From NCBI GenBank assembly GCA_019930625.1, contig CP082844.1:4712001-4776000 (forward strand): 64,000 bases of DNA, read 5' to 3'. The stretch comes from Nocardia asteroides (GTDB lineage Bacteria > Actinomycetota > Actinomycetes > Mycobacteriales > Mycobacteriaceae). Position 1 is the first letter of the stretch. Every line of letters begins with the position of its first letter. Shown one piece after another: positions 17,080-24,768 of this stretch. The notes beneath the pieces are model-generated. The model did no database searches. It saw only the letters and a program-made list of their open reading frames with translations, and had not been told where the DNA came from. Position numbers and translations under genes: made by a program.

Positions 17080-17934
17080 CCATATGAGCAGGGTGGCCAG
17101 GTCGAGCATGCCGCGGTAAGAGGTTGCGGTTTTGTCGTATCGGGTGGCGATGGCCCGATATTGCTTGAGCCGGTTGAAGCAACGCTCGACCACGTTGCGG
17201 CGCCGGTAAGCGACCGGGTCGAAACTCGGCGGGCGACCACCAGCCGGGCCGCGACGACGGCGGTGGGCCTGCTGATCGGCACGTTCGGGAATCGTCGCAG
17301 CGATCCCGCGTCTGCGCAGATGCTCCCGGATCGCTCGTGAAGAGTAGCCCTTGTCGGCCAGCACCCGACGTGGCCGTGTCCACGGCCGGCCCCGCCCGGG
17401 GCGTGGCATACGGATACCGGCCAGCACTCGAGTGAACACGGTGCAGTCGTTGACGTTGCCGCCGGTCAGCACGACCGACAACGGCCGCCCCAGCCCGTCA
17501 CAGGCCAGGTGGATCTTCGTCGTCGGTCCACCACGGGAACGGCCGATCGCGTGGTCAGCGGGCTCGTCGCCTGCCTCGGGGTAGAACCCGGTCTCCGCCG
17601 GTATGGACCACCCGACCGCGGCGGGCACCGGCGGCGTGCTGATGCGCGCGCACGATCGTCGAGTCCACCGACACCTCCCGATCCAGCTCGGCGACCGCTT
17701 CGGCGACCACCCGAACCCGCGCCACCAGCAGCGCCAAGGTCCCGTTGCGCGACCACCGCCAGAACCGGTTGTAGACGGTCTTCCACGGCCCGTACCGCTG
17801 CGGCAGGTCCCGCCAGGCGATCCCGGTCTTGGCCTTGTACAACATGCCGTTGACCACCCGCCGGTCATCCACCCTGGGGCGGCCCCTGGCCCCCGACACC
17901 GGCAGCAACCCCGCCACGACCTGCCACTGCTCAT
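17074..17934 (-). CDS. IS5-family transposase, frame B (catalytic C-terminal part)
   Basis: The useful part of this frame covers about the last 165 residues. It begins near DHAIGRSRGGPTTKIHLACD and carries the second aspartate region (VLADKGYSSRAIREHL) and the glutamate region RRNVVERCFNRLKQYRAIAT (the Y-2-R-3-E-6-R pattern). Translation is presumably by frameshifting from frame A. The upstream 120 codons of the frame are out-of-phase reading of frame A and not real protein. Confidence 0.85.
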   Translation of the reverse strand: MSSGRSWRGCCRCRGPGAAPGWMTGGWSTACCTRPRPGSPGGTCRSGTGRGRPSTTGSGGGRATGPWRCWWRGFGWSPKRSPSWIGRCRWTRRSCARISTPPVPAAVGWSIPAETGFYPEAGDEPADHAIGRSRGGPTTKIHLACDGLGRPLSVVLTGGNVNDCTVFTRVLAGIRMPRPGRGRPWTRPRRVLADKGYSSRAIREHLRRRGIAATIPERADQQAHRRRRGPAGGRPPSFDPVAYRRRNVVERCFNRLKQYRAIATRYDKTATSYRGMLDLATLLIWL

Positions 17935-17959
17935 CAGTCAACTCATGCCTGCGCACCAC
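17555..17959 (-). CDS. IS5-family transposase, frame A (N-terminal part)
   Basis: This frame encodes 134 residues. It starts MVRRHELTDEQWQVVAGLLP with the DUF4096-type N-terminal domain (GIAWRDLPQRYGPWKTVYNR). It holds the first catalytic aspartate of the DDE triad in SVDSTIVRAHQHAAGARR. After that block the reading becomes nonsense (GRRRAR) and stops, while homology continues in frame B; a shift of +1 (or -2) joins them. Confidence 0.88.
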   Translation of the reverse strand: MVRRHELTDEQWQVVAGLLPVSGARGRPRVDDRRVVNGMLYKAKTGIAWRDLPQRYGPWKTVYNRFWRWSRNGTLALLVARVRVVAEAVAELDREVSVDSTIVRAHQHAAGARRGRVVHTGGDRVLPRGRRRAR

Positions 17960-18013
17960 AACGCGACATCAAAACAGAACACCACCGGCCACAAAGCAGA
18001 TCCGCCGCAGCAA

Positions 18014-18028
18014 CTTTGAGGACACCCC
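18014..18028 (-). repeat. Right terminal inverted repeat of the IS
   Basis: On the minus strand it reads GGGGTGTCCTCAAAG, matching the left repeat except at positions 2 and 3. The CTAG duplication follows at 18029-18032. Confidence 0.85.
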
Positions 18029-18081
18029 CTAGCGGCCGAGCGCCGGGCGGCCGCACGAGCGCGCCGCCCCGAACCGCTTCC

Positions 18082-18345
18082 CTAGGCCGACTCGGCCAGA
18101 CCCGCGGAGCGCCAGATGCCGGCGAGGTCGTCGAGGGGGACCGAGAGCGCCTGACCCAACGCCACCACGGTGCCGAACGCGGGAGAAGGCAACCGACCGG
18201 TCTCGATCTTGCGTAGCGTTTCCGGTGATATCCCGGCCGCGCGTGCGACTTCGCCGAGTTCGCGGTCGGCGCGTGCGGCACGCAGGGCGGCACCGAGGCG
18301 GCGGCCTGCTTCGATCTGCGCGGCAGTCAAGGGGAGGCGGACCAT
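18082..18345 (-). CDS. XRE-family helix-turn-helix regulator
   Basis: The 87-residue protein is a single Cro/C1-type domain: IEAGRRLGAALRAARADREL, then GEVARAAGISPETLRKIETG and LPSPAFGTVVALGQALSVPL. It is divergent from a methionine aminopeptidase gene. The 105-base gap between them holds three copies of a GGTAT-N4-ATACC palindrome, making it the likely autoregulated repressor of both. There is no effector domain, so the signal is not evident. Confidence 0.9.
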   Translation of the reverse strand: MVRLPLTAAQIEAGRRLGAALRAARADRELGEVARAAGISPETLRKIETGRLPSPAFGTVVALGQALSVPLDDLAGIWRSAGLAESA

Positions 18346-18361
18346 GCGCTCAGGCTACGGA

Positions 18362-18433
18362 CGGTATTTATATACCGCAAGCGACTCGGTTGGTATTAAA
18401 ATACCGACGGAGCTATGATGGTATTAAAATACC
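18362..18433. promoter_or_regulatory. Three operator palindromes (GGTAT-N4-ATACC) between xre and map
   Basis: Sites lie at 18362-18377 (CGGTATTTATATACCG), 18392-18405 and 18420-18433 (both GGTATTAAAATACC). The centres are 29 and 28 bases apart. The second overlaps the -35 and the third follows the -10 of the map promoter, so binding would block it. This AT-rich island stands out from the high-GC surroundings. Confidence 0.85.
18390..18419 (+). promoter_or_regulatory. Promoter of the map gene
   Basis: TTGGTA (18390-18395) and TATGAT (18414-18419) are separated by 18 bases. Transcription would begin inside the third operator, about 25 bases before the ATG at 18451. Confidence 0.65.
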
Positions 18434-18450
18434 GATGTTCTGGAGGATCG

Positions 18451-19215
18451 ATGGTCGAGTTGAAGAGTCCCGCGGAGATCGCGCGGATGCGAGTGGCGGG
18501 GCGCTTCGTCGCGGACGTGCTCACCGAATTGCGTGAGCGCGCCCGGGTGGGAGTGAACCTGCTCGACCTGGAAGCCCACGTTCGCGAGCGCATCCGCGAG
18601 CGTGGCGCGCAGTCCTGCTACTGGGACTACGCGCCCTCGTTCGGGCGTGGGCCCTTCCGGAACACGGTCTGCCTGTCGGTGAACGACGCCGTGCTGCACG
18701 GGCTTCCGTTCGACTACGCGCTGCGAGACGGCGACGTGCTGAGCATGGACCTCGCGGTCGGGATCGATGGCTGGGTCGCGGATTCGGCGGCCACGGTCGT
18801 CGTCGGCGGGGGCGCGGAGGAGGACCTGCGGCTGGTGCGAGCAACCGAGGAGGCGCTGGCCGCCGCGATCGCGGTCGCGATGCCGGGCAATCGCATCGGC
18901 GACATCTCCGCCGCCATCGCCGCGGTGGCCCGCGAGCACGGCTATCCGGTGAACACCGAGTTCGGCGGTCACGGCCTCGGGCGCACCATGCACGAGGATC
19001 CCCACGTGCCCAACGACGGCCGCCCCGGGCGTGGCTACCGGTTGCGGCCCGGGCTGACCATCGCGATCGAGCCTTGGTTCGCACGAACGACCGATCGGAT
19101 CGTCACCGACCCCGACGGCTGGACCATCCGGTCGGCGGACGGGTCACGCACCGCCCACTCCGAACACACCGTCGCGATCACGCCGGACGGGCCGGAGGTG
19201 TTGACCGCGGCCTGA
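18451..19215 (+). CDS. map: Type I methionine aminopeptidase (regulated, probably accessory copy)
   Basis: The enzyme removes the initiator methionine from nascent proteins using two metal ions. The 254-residue protein carries the pita-bread-fold ligands: aspartates in LSMDLAVGIDGWVADSA, histidine in FGGHGLGRTMHEDPHV, glutamates in IAIEPWF and AHSEHTVAI. The ATG at 18451 follows GGAGG; an in-frame ATG further up at 18418 lies in the operator and is unlikely. Control by the divergent XRE protein through three operators is unusual for this housekeeping activity and suggests an inducible second copy. Confidence 0.93.
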   Translation: MVELKSPAEIARMRVAGRFVADVLTELRERARVGVNLLDLEAHVRERIRERGAQSCYWDYAPSFGRGPFRNTVCLSVNDAVLHGLPFDYALRDGDVLSMDLAVGIDGWVADSAATVVVGGGAEEDLRLVRATEEALAAAIAVAMPGNRIGDISAAIAAVAREHGYPVNTEFGGHGLGRTMHEDPHVPNDGRPGRGYRLRPGLTIAIEPWFARTTDRIVTDPDGWTIRSADGSRTAHSEHTVAITPDGPEVLTAA

Positions 19216-19224
19216 CCGCCGCGA

Positions 19225-19941
19225 CTACGCGCCGGACAGCCACGCGGCCAGGTCCTCCGAAGCGCGCAGCTCGTCGGCGACGGCGGCGCGTTCTTCCGGG
19301 GACAACTCCATCGCGCGCAGCTCGGCGCGGAACTGCTCGGTGCGGCTGGGGTCTTCGATCGCGACCGACACTTCGGCCAGTGCCGCCAGCGCCCTGGCCA
19401 CGTCCAGCCGCGGCGCCTCGGCTCGGAACCGGCCGAGGCCGACCTCGAGTACGCGGAACGCGGCCTTGTCGTCGTTCTTGAAATCGCGCAGGATGCGGGC
19501 GTTGTCCAGCACCTTCGCCAGTCCCTCCAGCGCTTTCGATCCGCCGTACTCGACTTTCATGGGTTCGTCGCGCTGGATGAAGATCACTTGATTGCCTGCC
19601 GGGTCGACCACGGTGAACCGGCTCTGCCCGGGCCGGAAGCGGGTGATCCGCGGAAGGCCCTTCGCGGGTACCTTGCCGTATCGCGCGCGCAGCACCTTGG
19701 TGAAGAGCTGATGCCTGGTCGCGACGTCGTCGACCATGACCAGGCAGCCGGCGCGTTCGGCGGGCACGTCGCCGCTGTCGGGAACGGACACGAAGTGCAG
19801 AGCGCAACCGCGATCCTCCACGGCGCCGTAGACGTAGGGCCGGGTCTGTTCGTGAGTCACGGTGTAGCCGAGTGTCTTGTAGAAATCCAGCGTGCCGACC
19901 AGATCGCTGGTCCAGAGCTGCGGTACCGCCGTGTCGGTCAT
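19225..19941 (-). CDS. VOC-superfamily (glyoxalase/bleomycin-resistance-like) protein
   Basis: The 238-residue protein has an N-terminal VOC domain (residues ~5-125): PQLWTSDLVGTLDFYKTLGY and FTVVDPAGNQVIFIQRDEP. It has a helical C-terminal extension of about 110 residues rich in Ala, Arg and Glu (FRVLEVGLGRFRAEAPRLDV onward), which could bind a partner. Members bind metals or sequester drugs; the substrate is unknown. It is divergent from a padR gene, with two TCAA-N2-TTGA operators between, so it is the likely PadR target. Confidence 0.85.
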   Translation of the reverse strand: MTDTAVPQLWTSDLVGTLDFYKTLGYTVTHEQTRPYVYGAVEDRGCALHFVSVPDSGDVPAERAGCLVMVDDVATRHQLFTKVLRARYGKVPAKGLPRITRFRPGQSRFTVVDPAGNQVIFIQRDEPMKVEYGGSKALEGLAKVLDNARILRDFKNDDKAAFRVLEVGLGRFRAEAPRLDVARALAALAEVSVAIEDPSRTEQFRAELRAMELSPEERAAVADELRASEDLAAWLSGA

Positions 19942-19966
19942 GGAACCTCTCGATCACCTACAGTAG

Positions 19967-20019
19967 TCAACTTTGAGTAGTCGAGCTTAGGGTCGATCTG
20001 GGGCGGAAGTCAAACTTGA
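19967..20019. promoter_or_regulatory. Two PadR-type operators between the VOC gene and padR
   Basis: AGTCAACTTTGAGTA (core TCAACTTTGA, 19967-19976) and AGTCAAACTTGAGTA (core TCAAACTTGA, 20010-20019) share AGTCAA-N2/3-TTGAGTA and sit 43 bases apart. They flank the divergent promoters. TCAA-N2-TTGA cores occur before other actinobacterial padR genes. Binding here is inferred. Confidence 0.75.
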
Positions 20020-20054
20020 GTACCATACGACCGGGAGTGGAAAAGGAGGTCTCC

Positions 20055-20603
20055 GTGTCGGTGGTGCGCTTACTGGTGCTGGGGGTGATGCGCCTCCGTC
20101 AGCCCGTGCATGGCTACGCCGTGCGTCGAGAACTGTTGTCCTGGCGCGCCGAAACCTGGACGAACGTCAAGCCCGGTTCGATCTATCACGCGCTGAAGCA
20201 GCTCACGCGTGAGGGGAAGCTGAGCACGTTCGGCACCGAGAACAGCGACCAAGGCCCGGGGCGCACGCTGTTCGAGCTCACCGAGGCGGGCGAAGCCGAG
20301 TTCCGCCGGCTCATGGACGAGGCGCTGGTGAGCATCGACATGGAGGAGTTGGGCGCGGGCATCGCCTTCATGGACGCGTTGCCCAGGGCGCACGTCATCG
20401 CGAAGTTGCGTGAACAGCGCCGCCGCAGCGAGGAGGTACGCGCCGGCCTGGTGGCGATGATCCCGGAATTCCCGGGGCGATACGACGCGCCGCACGCGAC
20501 CGATCTGCTGGAGTTGTGGAGCGGCGTGTTCGGCACCCTGTCGAAGTGGACCGACGGCGTGGTGGCGCGCCTGGAGGCGGGGGAGTACCGGATGCCGGAG
20601 TAG
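20055..20603 (+). CDS. PadR-family transcriptional regulator
   Basis: The 182-residue repressor has a winged-helix N-terminal domain (VRLLVLGVMRLRQPVHGYAV, SIYHALKQLTREGKLSTFG, the wing GPGRTLFELTEAGEAEF). A C-terminal helical dimerisation domain follows. I chose the GTG start at 20055 because AAAGGAGGT lies just before it, although an upstream ATG at 20016 is in frame. That ATG overlaps the second operator. It probably represses itself and the divergent VOC gene. Confidence 0.92.
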   Translation: MSVVRLLVLGVMRLRQPVHGYAVRRELLSWRAETWTNVKPGSIYHALKQLTREGKLSTFGTENSDQGPGRTLFELTEAGEAEFRRLMDEALVSIDMEELGAGIAFMDALPRAHVIAKLREQRRRSEEVRAGLVAMIPEFPGRYDAPHATDLLELWSGVFGTLSKWTDGVVARLEAGEYRMPE

Positions 20604-20643
20604 GACATCGGCGAGTCGCCTGGCCGGGGGATACGCTGCCCGC

Positions 20644-21027
20644 ATGACGAATTCGCTGGACGCCGTCGCCAAGGCCGATTACGTGCTGCTGACCACCTTC
20701 CGAAAGGACGGAACCCCCGTCGGCACCGCGGTGTGGGCGGTGTCCGAGAACGGCAAACTGTACGTCTGGACCGTGACCGACAGCTGGAAGGTCAAGCGCC
20801 TGCGCCGCAATCCGGCGGTCACCGTGCAACCGTGCAGCGCGACCGGTAAGCCGCACGGAGATGTGGTCGAAGGGACCGGGCGGATCCTCGACGCCGAAGG
20901 CACCGAACGGGTGCGCAAGCTGCTGCGGCGCAAATACTGGCTCACCGGTCCGCTGATCATCCTCGGCAGCAATCTGCGGCGCGGCAAGGCCGGGACCATC
21001 GGCATCGAGATCAGCCCGGCCGCCTGA
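20644..21027 (+). CDS. PPOX-class (F420-dependent-type) oxidoreductase
   Basis: The 127-residue split-barrel flavin-fold protein shows the family pattern VLLTTFRKDGTPVGTAVWAV, KLYVWTVTDSWKVKRLRRNP and RKYWLTGPLIILGSNLRRGK. In actinomycetes this subfamily (around 130 residues) generally uses coenzyme F420 to reduce varied substrates, but the cofactor cannot be proven here. It begins 40 bases after padR on the same strand and may be co-transcribed with it. Its end faces tldE, 10 bases away. Confidence 0.85.
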   Translation: MTNSLDAVAKADYVLLTTFRKDGTPVGTAVWAVSENGKLYVWTVTDSWKVKRLRRNPAVTVQPCSATGKPHGDVVEGTGRILDAEGTERVRKLLRRKYWLTGPLIILGSNLRRGKAGTIGIEISPAA

Positions 21028-21037
21028 TTTCTCCGGG

Positions 21038-22426
21038 TCAGGTGGCCTGGCTGACCGACGACATGTGGAAGTCGGGAACGCGCATGGGCGGCATGGCCGT
21101 GCGAGTGAACCAGTCCTTCCACTCGCGCGGCAGCGTGTGTTCGGTCGCGCCCGCCTCGCTCACGCGCCGGAGCAGATCCAGTGGGCTCTCGTTGAACCGG
21201 AAGTTGTTCACCGCGGCGGTGACCTCGCCGTTCTCCACCAGATACACCCCGTCCCGGGTGAGACCGGTGAGCAGCAGCGTCGCCGGATCGACCTCGCGGA
21301 TGTACCAGAGGGTGGTCAGCAGCAGGCCCCGCTCGGTGCGGGCGATCATATCCTCGAGCGTGGCGTCCGAACCTCCGGTGAGCAGCAGGTTCTCTCCGGG
21401 CACCGTGGCAGGCGCATCGAACTCGGCGGCGGTGGCGCGCGGATAGATCAGCGCGGAGATCACGCCGTCGCGCAGCCAGTCGACCCGCTCGGCGGGCAGG
21501 CCGTTGTCGAAGACCGACATCGATTCCGACGACGCGGTCGCCGCCACGAACGGACGGTATTCCAGACCGGGTGCGTACGGATCCGAGTAGAGCGTGAGCG
21601 GAACAGTGCTGAGACGCTCGCCGACCCGGGTCCCGCCCGCCCGCGCGAACGCCGTGTGCCCTTCCTGCGCGCCGCGCCCTTCCATCGACCACGCCAGATA
21701 GATCATCAGGTCGGCGACGGTCGAGGGCGGCAGCAAGGTCTCATACCGGCCCGCGGGCAGCTCGATCTTGCGTTTGGCCCAGTCCAGGCGCCGGGACAGG
21801 TCGGCGAGCAGGCCGGAGACGTCGACATCGGTGAAGTCCGCGGTGCCCACACCGACCCACGCGCTGGCCAGATCCGCGCCGTCGCCGCGTTTGCCGTTGA
21901 TCTCCACCGAACCGGTGGGCTGCACGAAACGGCGGCGGATGCCGGTCGAGGTGCCCAGCCATGTGGTATGCATCTGGTGGTGGGCGAAGCCGTAGAGGCG
22001 GTCGGCGCTGTCGAACCCGGCGGCCAAACCGTCGGCCAGACCGGTGAACACCTCGATGCCGGTGCTTCCCGCGGGAGCGGCCCAGTCGTCGTCGACGGCG
22101 TCCGGTTCGAGCAGCGGCATCGCGTCCCGGGCGGGCTCGGCGCCGCGCGCGGCCTCCTCGGCGGCGCGCACTACCGCCTCGATGTCGCCGGGGTCCACGC
22201 TGGTCGAGGCGATCGTGCCGACGCGGGCGCGGGTGGGCCCGTCGCGGAACACCGCGATCACCGCCCAGTTGCGCGAGACCGACGACCCGTTGGTGGTCAT
22301 CGAGTTCCCGGCCCAGCGCAGCGATGCCTCGTGCTCGTCGCGGACGATCACCATCGTCTCGTCGGCGCGCGAGAGCGCCAGCGCCCGCTCCACGGTCGCG
22401 CTCGCGGGGAACAGATCGTCGGTCAC
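21038..22426 (-). CDS. tldE: TldE/PmbA-family metalloprotease partner
   Basis: The 462-residue protein is the non-catalytic partner of TldD. The two form a heterodimeric protease that trims unfolded or modified peptides; in E. coli it matures microcin B17 and degrades CcdA. It lacks the HExxxH motif and keeps family blocks such as LLTGLTRDGVYLVENGEVTA and AVNNFRFNESPLDLL. The GTG start at 22426 overlaps the stop of tldD (GTGA), so the pair is translationally coupled. Confidence 0.92.
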   Translation of the reverse strand: MTDDLFPASATVERALALSRADETMVIVRDEHEASLRWAGNSMTTNGSSVSRNWAVIAVFRDGPTRARVGTIASTSVDPGDIEAVVRAAEEAARGAEPARDAMPLLEPDAVDDDWAAPAGSTGIEVFTGLADGLAAGFDSADRLYGFAHHQMHTTWLGTSTGIRRRFVQPTGSVEINGKRGDGADLASAWVGVGTADFTDVDVSGLLADLSRRLDWAKRKIELPAGRYETLLPPSTVADLMIYLAWSMEGRGAQEGHTAFARAGGTRVGERLSTVPLTLYSDPYAPGLEYRPFVAATASSESMSVFDNGLPAERVDWLRDGVISALIYPRATAAEFDAPATVPGENLLLTGGSDATLEDMIARTERGLLLTTLWYIREVDPATLLLTGLTRDGVYLVENGEVTAAVNNFRFNESPLDLLRRVSEAGATEHTLPREWKDWFTRTAMPPMRVPDFHMSSVSQAT

Positions 22427-23985
22427 CGGCCTGCCTCCGTCCGGGTGTTGAGCACGTTGACGCCGCGTACCAGGATCGACGGGCAGCCGTGGCTGACCGC
22501 GGCGACTTGGCCGGGCTGGGCTTTTCCGCAGTTGAACGCGCCGCCGAGCTGCCAGGTCGAGCGTCCGCCGACCGCCTCCATCGCTCCCCAGAAATCGGTG
22601 GTGGTGGCCTGGTAGGCGACGTCGCGCAACTGGCCGTCCAGCTTGCCGTCGCGGATGCGGAAGAACCGCTGGCCGGTGAACTGGAAGTTGTAGCGCTGCA
22701 TGTCGATCGACCACGATTTGTCGCCGACGATGTAGATGCCGTCGTCCACCCGCGAGATCAGCTCCTCGGTGCTGGTGTCCCGATCCGGGTCGGGTTGCAG
22801 TGAGACGTTGGCCATCCGCTGGATCGGCACGTGATGCGCCGAGTCCGCGTACGAGCAGCCGTTGGAACGGTCCAGGCCCAAGCGCGGCGCGAACACCCGA
22901 TCCAGTTGGTAGCCGACCAGGAGGCCGTCGCGGACCAGATCCCACCGCTGCCCGGCGACGCCCTCGTCGTCGTAGCCGACACTGGCCAGCCCGTGGGCTT
23001 CGGTGCGGTCGCCGGTCACCTGCATGATCGGGGTGCCGTAGCGCAGCGTGCCGAGCTTGTCCGGCGTGGCGAAAGAGGTGCCCGCGTAGGCGGATTCGTA
23101 ACCGATGGCCCGGTCGTATTCGGTGGCGTGACCGATGGATTCGTGGATGGTCAGCCACAGGTTGGTCGGGTCGATGACGAGGTCGGTCGGTCCGGCCTGC
23201 ACGCTGGGCGCTTTCACCTTCTCGGCCAGCCACTCCGGGATCCGCGCGAGTTCACCGTCCCAGTCCCACACTCCGTCGGCGCCGGTGACGTACTCCCACC
23301 CGCGGCCCACCGGAGCGGCCAGCGTGCGCATCGTCTCGAACACACCCGCCGAGGCGTCCACCGTGATCGCCTCGAGGCTCGGGTGCAGCCGCACCCGCTG
23401 CTGGGTGATCGAGGAACCCGCGGTGTCGGCGTAGAAGGTCTGCTCCTTGACCTGCAACACGCTCGCGGTGACGTGATCCACCCCGTCGGCGTGCGACAGG
23501 CGCTCCGAATAGTCCTGCAGCAGTGCCACCTTCTCGCCGGTCGGCACGGCGAACGGGTCGAGCTCGTAGGCCGAGACCCAGCGCGCGCCGGCGTAGCGCG
23601 GCTCTTCGGCCAGCTCGACGCGTTCGCGGTTGAGCGCCCGCAACGTGGTCGCGACGGTGACGGCGGTGCGCGCCACCTCGGCGGCGGTGGCCGGGGTCAG
23701 CGCGGCGTGCGAAGCGAAACCCCAGGTACCGTCCACGATCACGCGCACGGCGAAGCCGAGTTCGATGCTGTCGGTGACGGCCTCGACCCGGCCGTCGCGC
23801 AACCGGATCGACTGGGTGACCAGGCGGTGCACCCGCAGGTCGGCGTGCTCCGCGCCGGACGCCGTGGCCGCGGCCAAGGCGGCATCGGCGAGCGCGGCCA
23901 GTGGCAGGTCGAGGAACTCGGCGTCCACGTCTCTGGAAGTCGCGATGCTCACCCGCACCAACCTAGTCGGTGCCGCCGACAGCAT
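22423..23985 (-). CDS. tldD: TldD-family metalloprotease, catalytic subunit
   Basis: The catalytic subunit has about 520 residues. The zinc motif HExxxH is present as HESIGHATEYD. The family blocks SGAEHADLRVHRLVTQSIRL and DDEGVAGQRWDLVRDGLLVG are intact, as is the glycine-rich C-terminal region with a cysteine (GGAFNCGKAQPGQ). The start is uncertain between ATG 23985 and GTG 23952; neither has a good ribosome site. With tldE it forms a two-gene operon. No RiPP precursor was seen beside it, so a housekeeping role is likely. Confidence 0.93.
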   Translation of the reverse strand: MLSAAPTRLVRVSIATSRDVDAEFLDLPLAALADAALAAATASGAEHADLRVHRLVTQSIRLRDGRVEAVTDSIELGFAVRVIVDGTWGFASHAALTPATAAEVARTAVTVATTLRALNRERVELAEEPRYAGARWVSAYELDPFAVPTGEKVALLQDYSERLSHADGVDHVTASVLQVKEQTFYADTAGSSITQQRVRLHPSLEAITVDASAGVFETMRTLAAPVGRGWEYVTGADGVWDWDGELARIPEWLAEKVKAPSVQAGPTDLVIDPTNLWLTIHESIGHATEYDRAIGYESAYAGTSFATPDKLGTLRYGTPIMQVTGDRTEAHGLASVGYDDEGVAGQRWDLVRDGLLVGYQLDRVFAPRLGLDRSNGCSYADSAHHVPIQRMANVSLQPDPDRDTSTEELISRVDDGIYIVGDKSWSIDMQRYNFQFTGQRFFRIRDGKLDGQLRDVAYQATTTDFWGAMEAVGGRSTWQLGGAFNCGKAQPGQVAAVSHGCPSILVRGVNVLNTRTEAGR

Positions 23986-24120
23986 GAGATGGGGTGATCA
24001 CGCTGTGTGAAAGCGCATCGGCTGCCCGCTCGCGCCGAATGCTCGGTAGCGCAGCGTGAACGGCGCGCGCGACATTCGGGCTTGCGGCGTGTTGCTCACC
24101 GGATGCCTTACTGTGCCCGC

Positions 24121-24768
24121 GTGCCGCCATCCCCGCTCCGTGACCGCAAACGCGAACGTACCCGCCGAGCCATCCTCGAAGCCGCAGCCGAGCTGTTCGA
24201 GACCAGAGGCTACGAGGAGACGACGGTGGCCGACATCGCCGCGGCGGCGGACGTCGGCACGCGCACGTTCTTCAACTATTTCGCCAGCAAGGAAGAGCTG
24301 CTGTTCCCGGAATCCGACGAGCGCGTGCGCGCCGCGGTGGCGGCCATCGCGAGCAGGCGCCCGGGGGAACGTCCGGTGGAGGTCCTGCTGCGCGCGTTGC
24401 GCGCCGCCGGTGACAATCCCGGTGAGCACCTCGTCGACGACCTCAATGCCCGGATCGGCGCGCTGCGGGCCCAGGTGTCACGGACCGTGCCCGCGGTCAG
24501 CGGCCGCGCCGCCCACGCCCAGCTGGTCACCCAGCGGGAGATCGCCAGGCAGTTGCACAAGGCGTTCCCCGCCGAACTCGACGAAGTCGGTGCGGCCGCG
24601 TTGGTCGGCGCCGTCGTCGGCGCGGTGTCGGGTGCGTTGACGGTGTTGTTCCAGCAACCGGTGACCGGGGTGGAGGACGGTGAGCGCCTGCACCGCAAGA
24701 TTCACGAGACGACCTCGCGGGTGCTGCAACCCTGGCTCGCCACCCACCACGCCGGGCCGGTCGGCTGA
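24121..24768 (+). CDS. TetR/AcrR-family transcriptional regulator
   Basis: The protein has about 215 residues. The N-terminal helix-turn-helix is clear (RKRERTRRAILEAAAELFET, then TVADIAAAADVGTRTFFNYF, then ASKEELLFP). The C-terminal domain is the helical ligand pocket typical of the family. The start is uncertain: GTG 24121 puts the helix-turn-helix at the normal distance, while an ATG at 24103 would add six residues. Its stop abuts that of the convergent TSUP gene with no gap. The ligand and targets are unknown. Confidence 0.9.
   Translation: MPPSPLRDRKRERTRRAILEAAAELFETRGYEETTVADIAAAADVGTRTFFNYFASKEELLFPESDERVRAAVAAIASRRPGERPVEVLLRALRAAGDNPGEHLVDDLNARIGALRAQVSRTVPAVSGRAAHAQLVTQREIARQLHKAFPAELDEVGAAALVGAVVGAVSGALTVLFQQPVTGVEDGERLHRKIHETTSRVLQPWLATHHAGPVG

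Larger units (their letters stand above)
17065..18028 (-). mobile_element. Complete IS5-family (IS427-group-like) insertion sequence, 964 bases
   Basis: The element has terminal inverted repeats GAAGTGTCCTCAAAG (17065-17079) and, read inward from the right, GGGGTGTCCTCAAAG (18014-18028); 13 of 15 bases match. It is flanked by CTAG on both sides. It encodes a DDE transposase split into two overlapping frames (17555-17959 and 17074-17934, minus strand), the usual arrangement of the IS427 group, which needs a programmed frameshift. Both frames look intact, so the element may be active. Confidence 0.92.

Noticed and set aside
17074..17959. Broken (pseudogene) transposase
   Set aside because: The two frames overlap in the way usual for IS427-group elements that use programmed frameshifting, and all catalytic blocks are present.
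22423..23985. tldD/tldE as part of a microcin-like RiPP cluster
   Set aside because: No cyclodehydratase, short precursor peptide or exporter lies next to them, so the housekeeping protease role is more likely.
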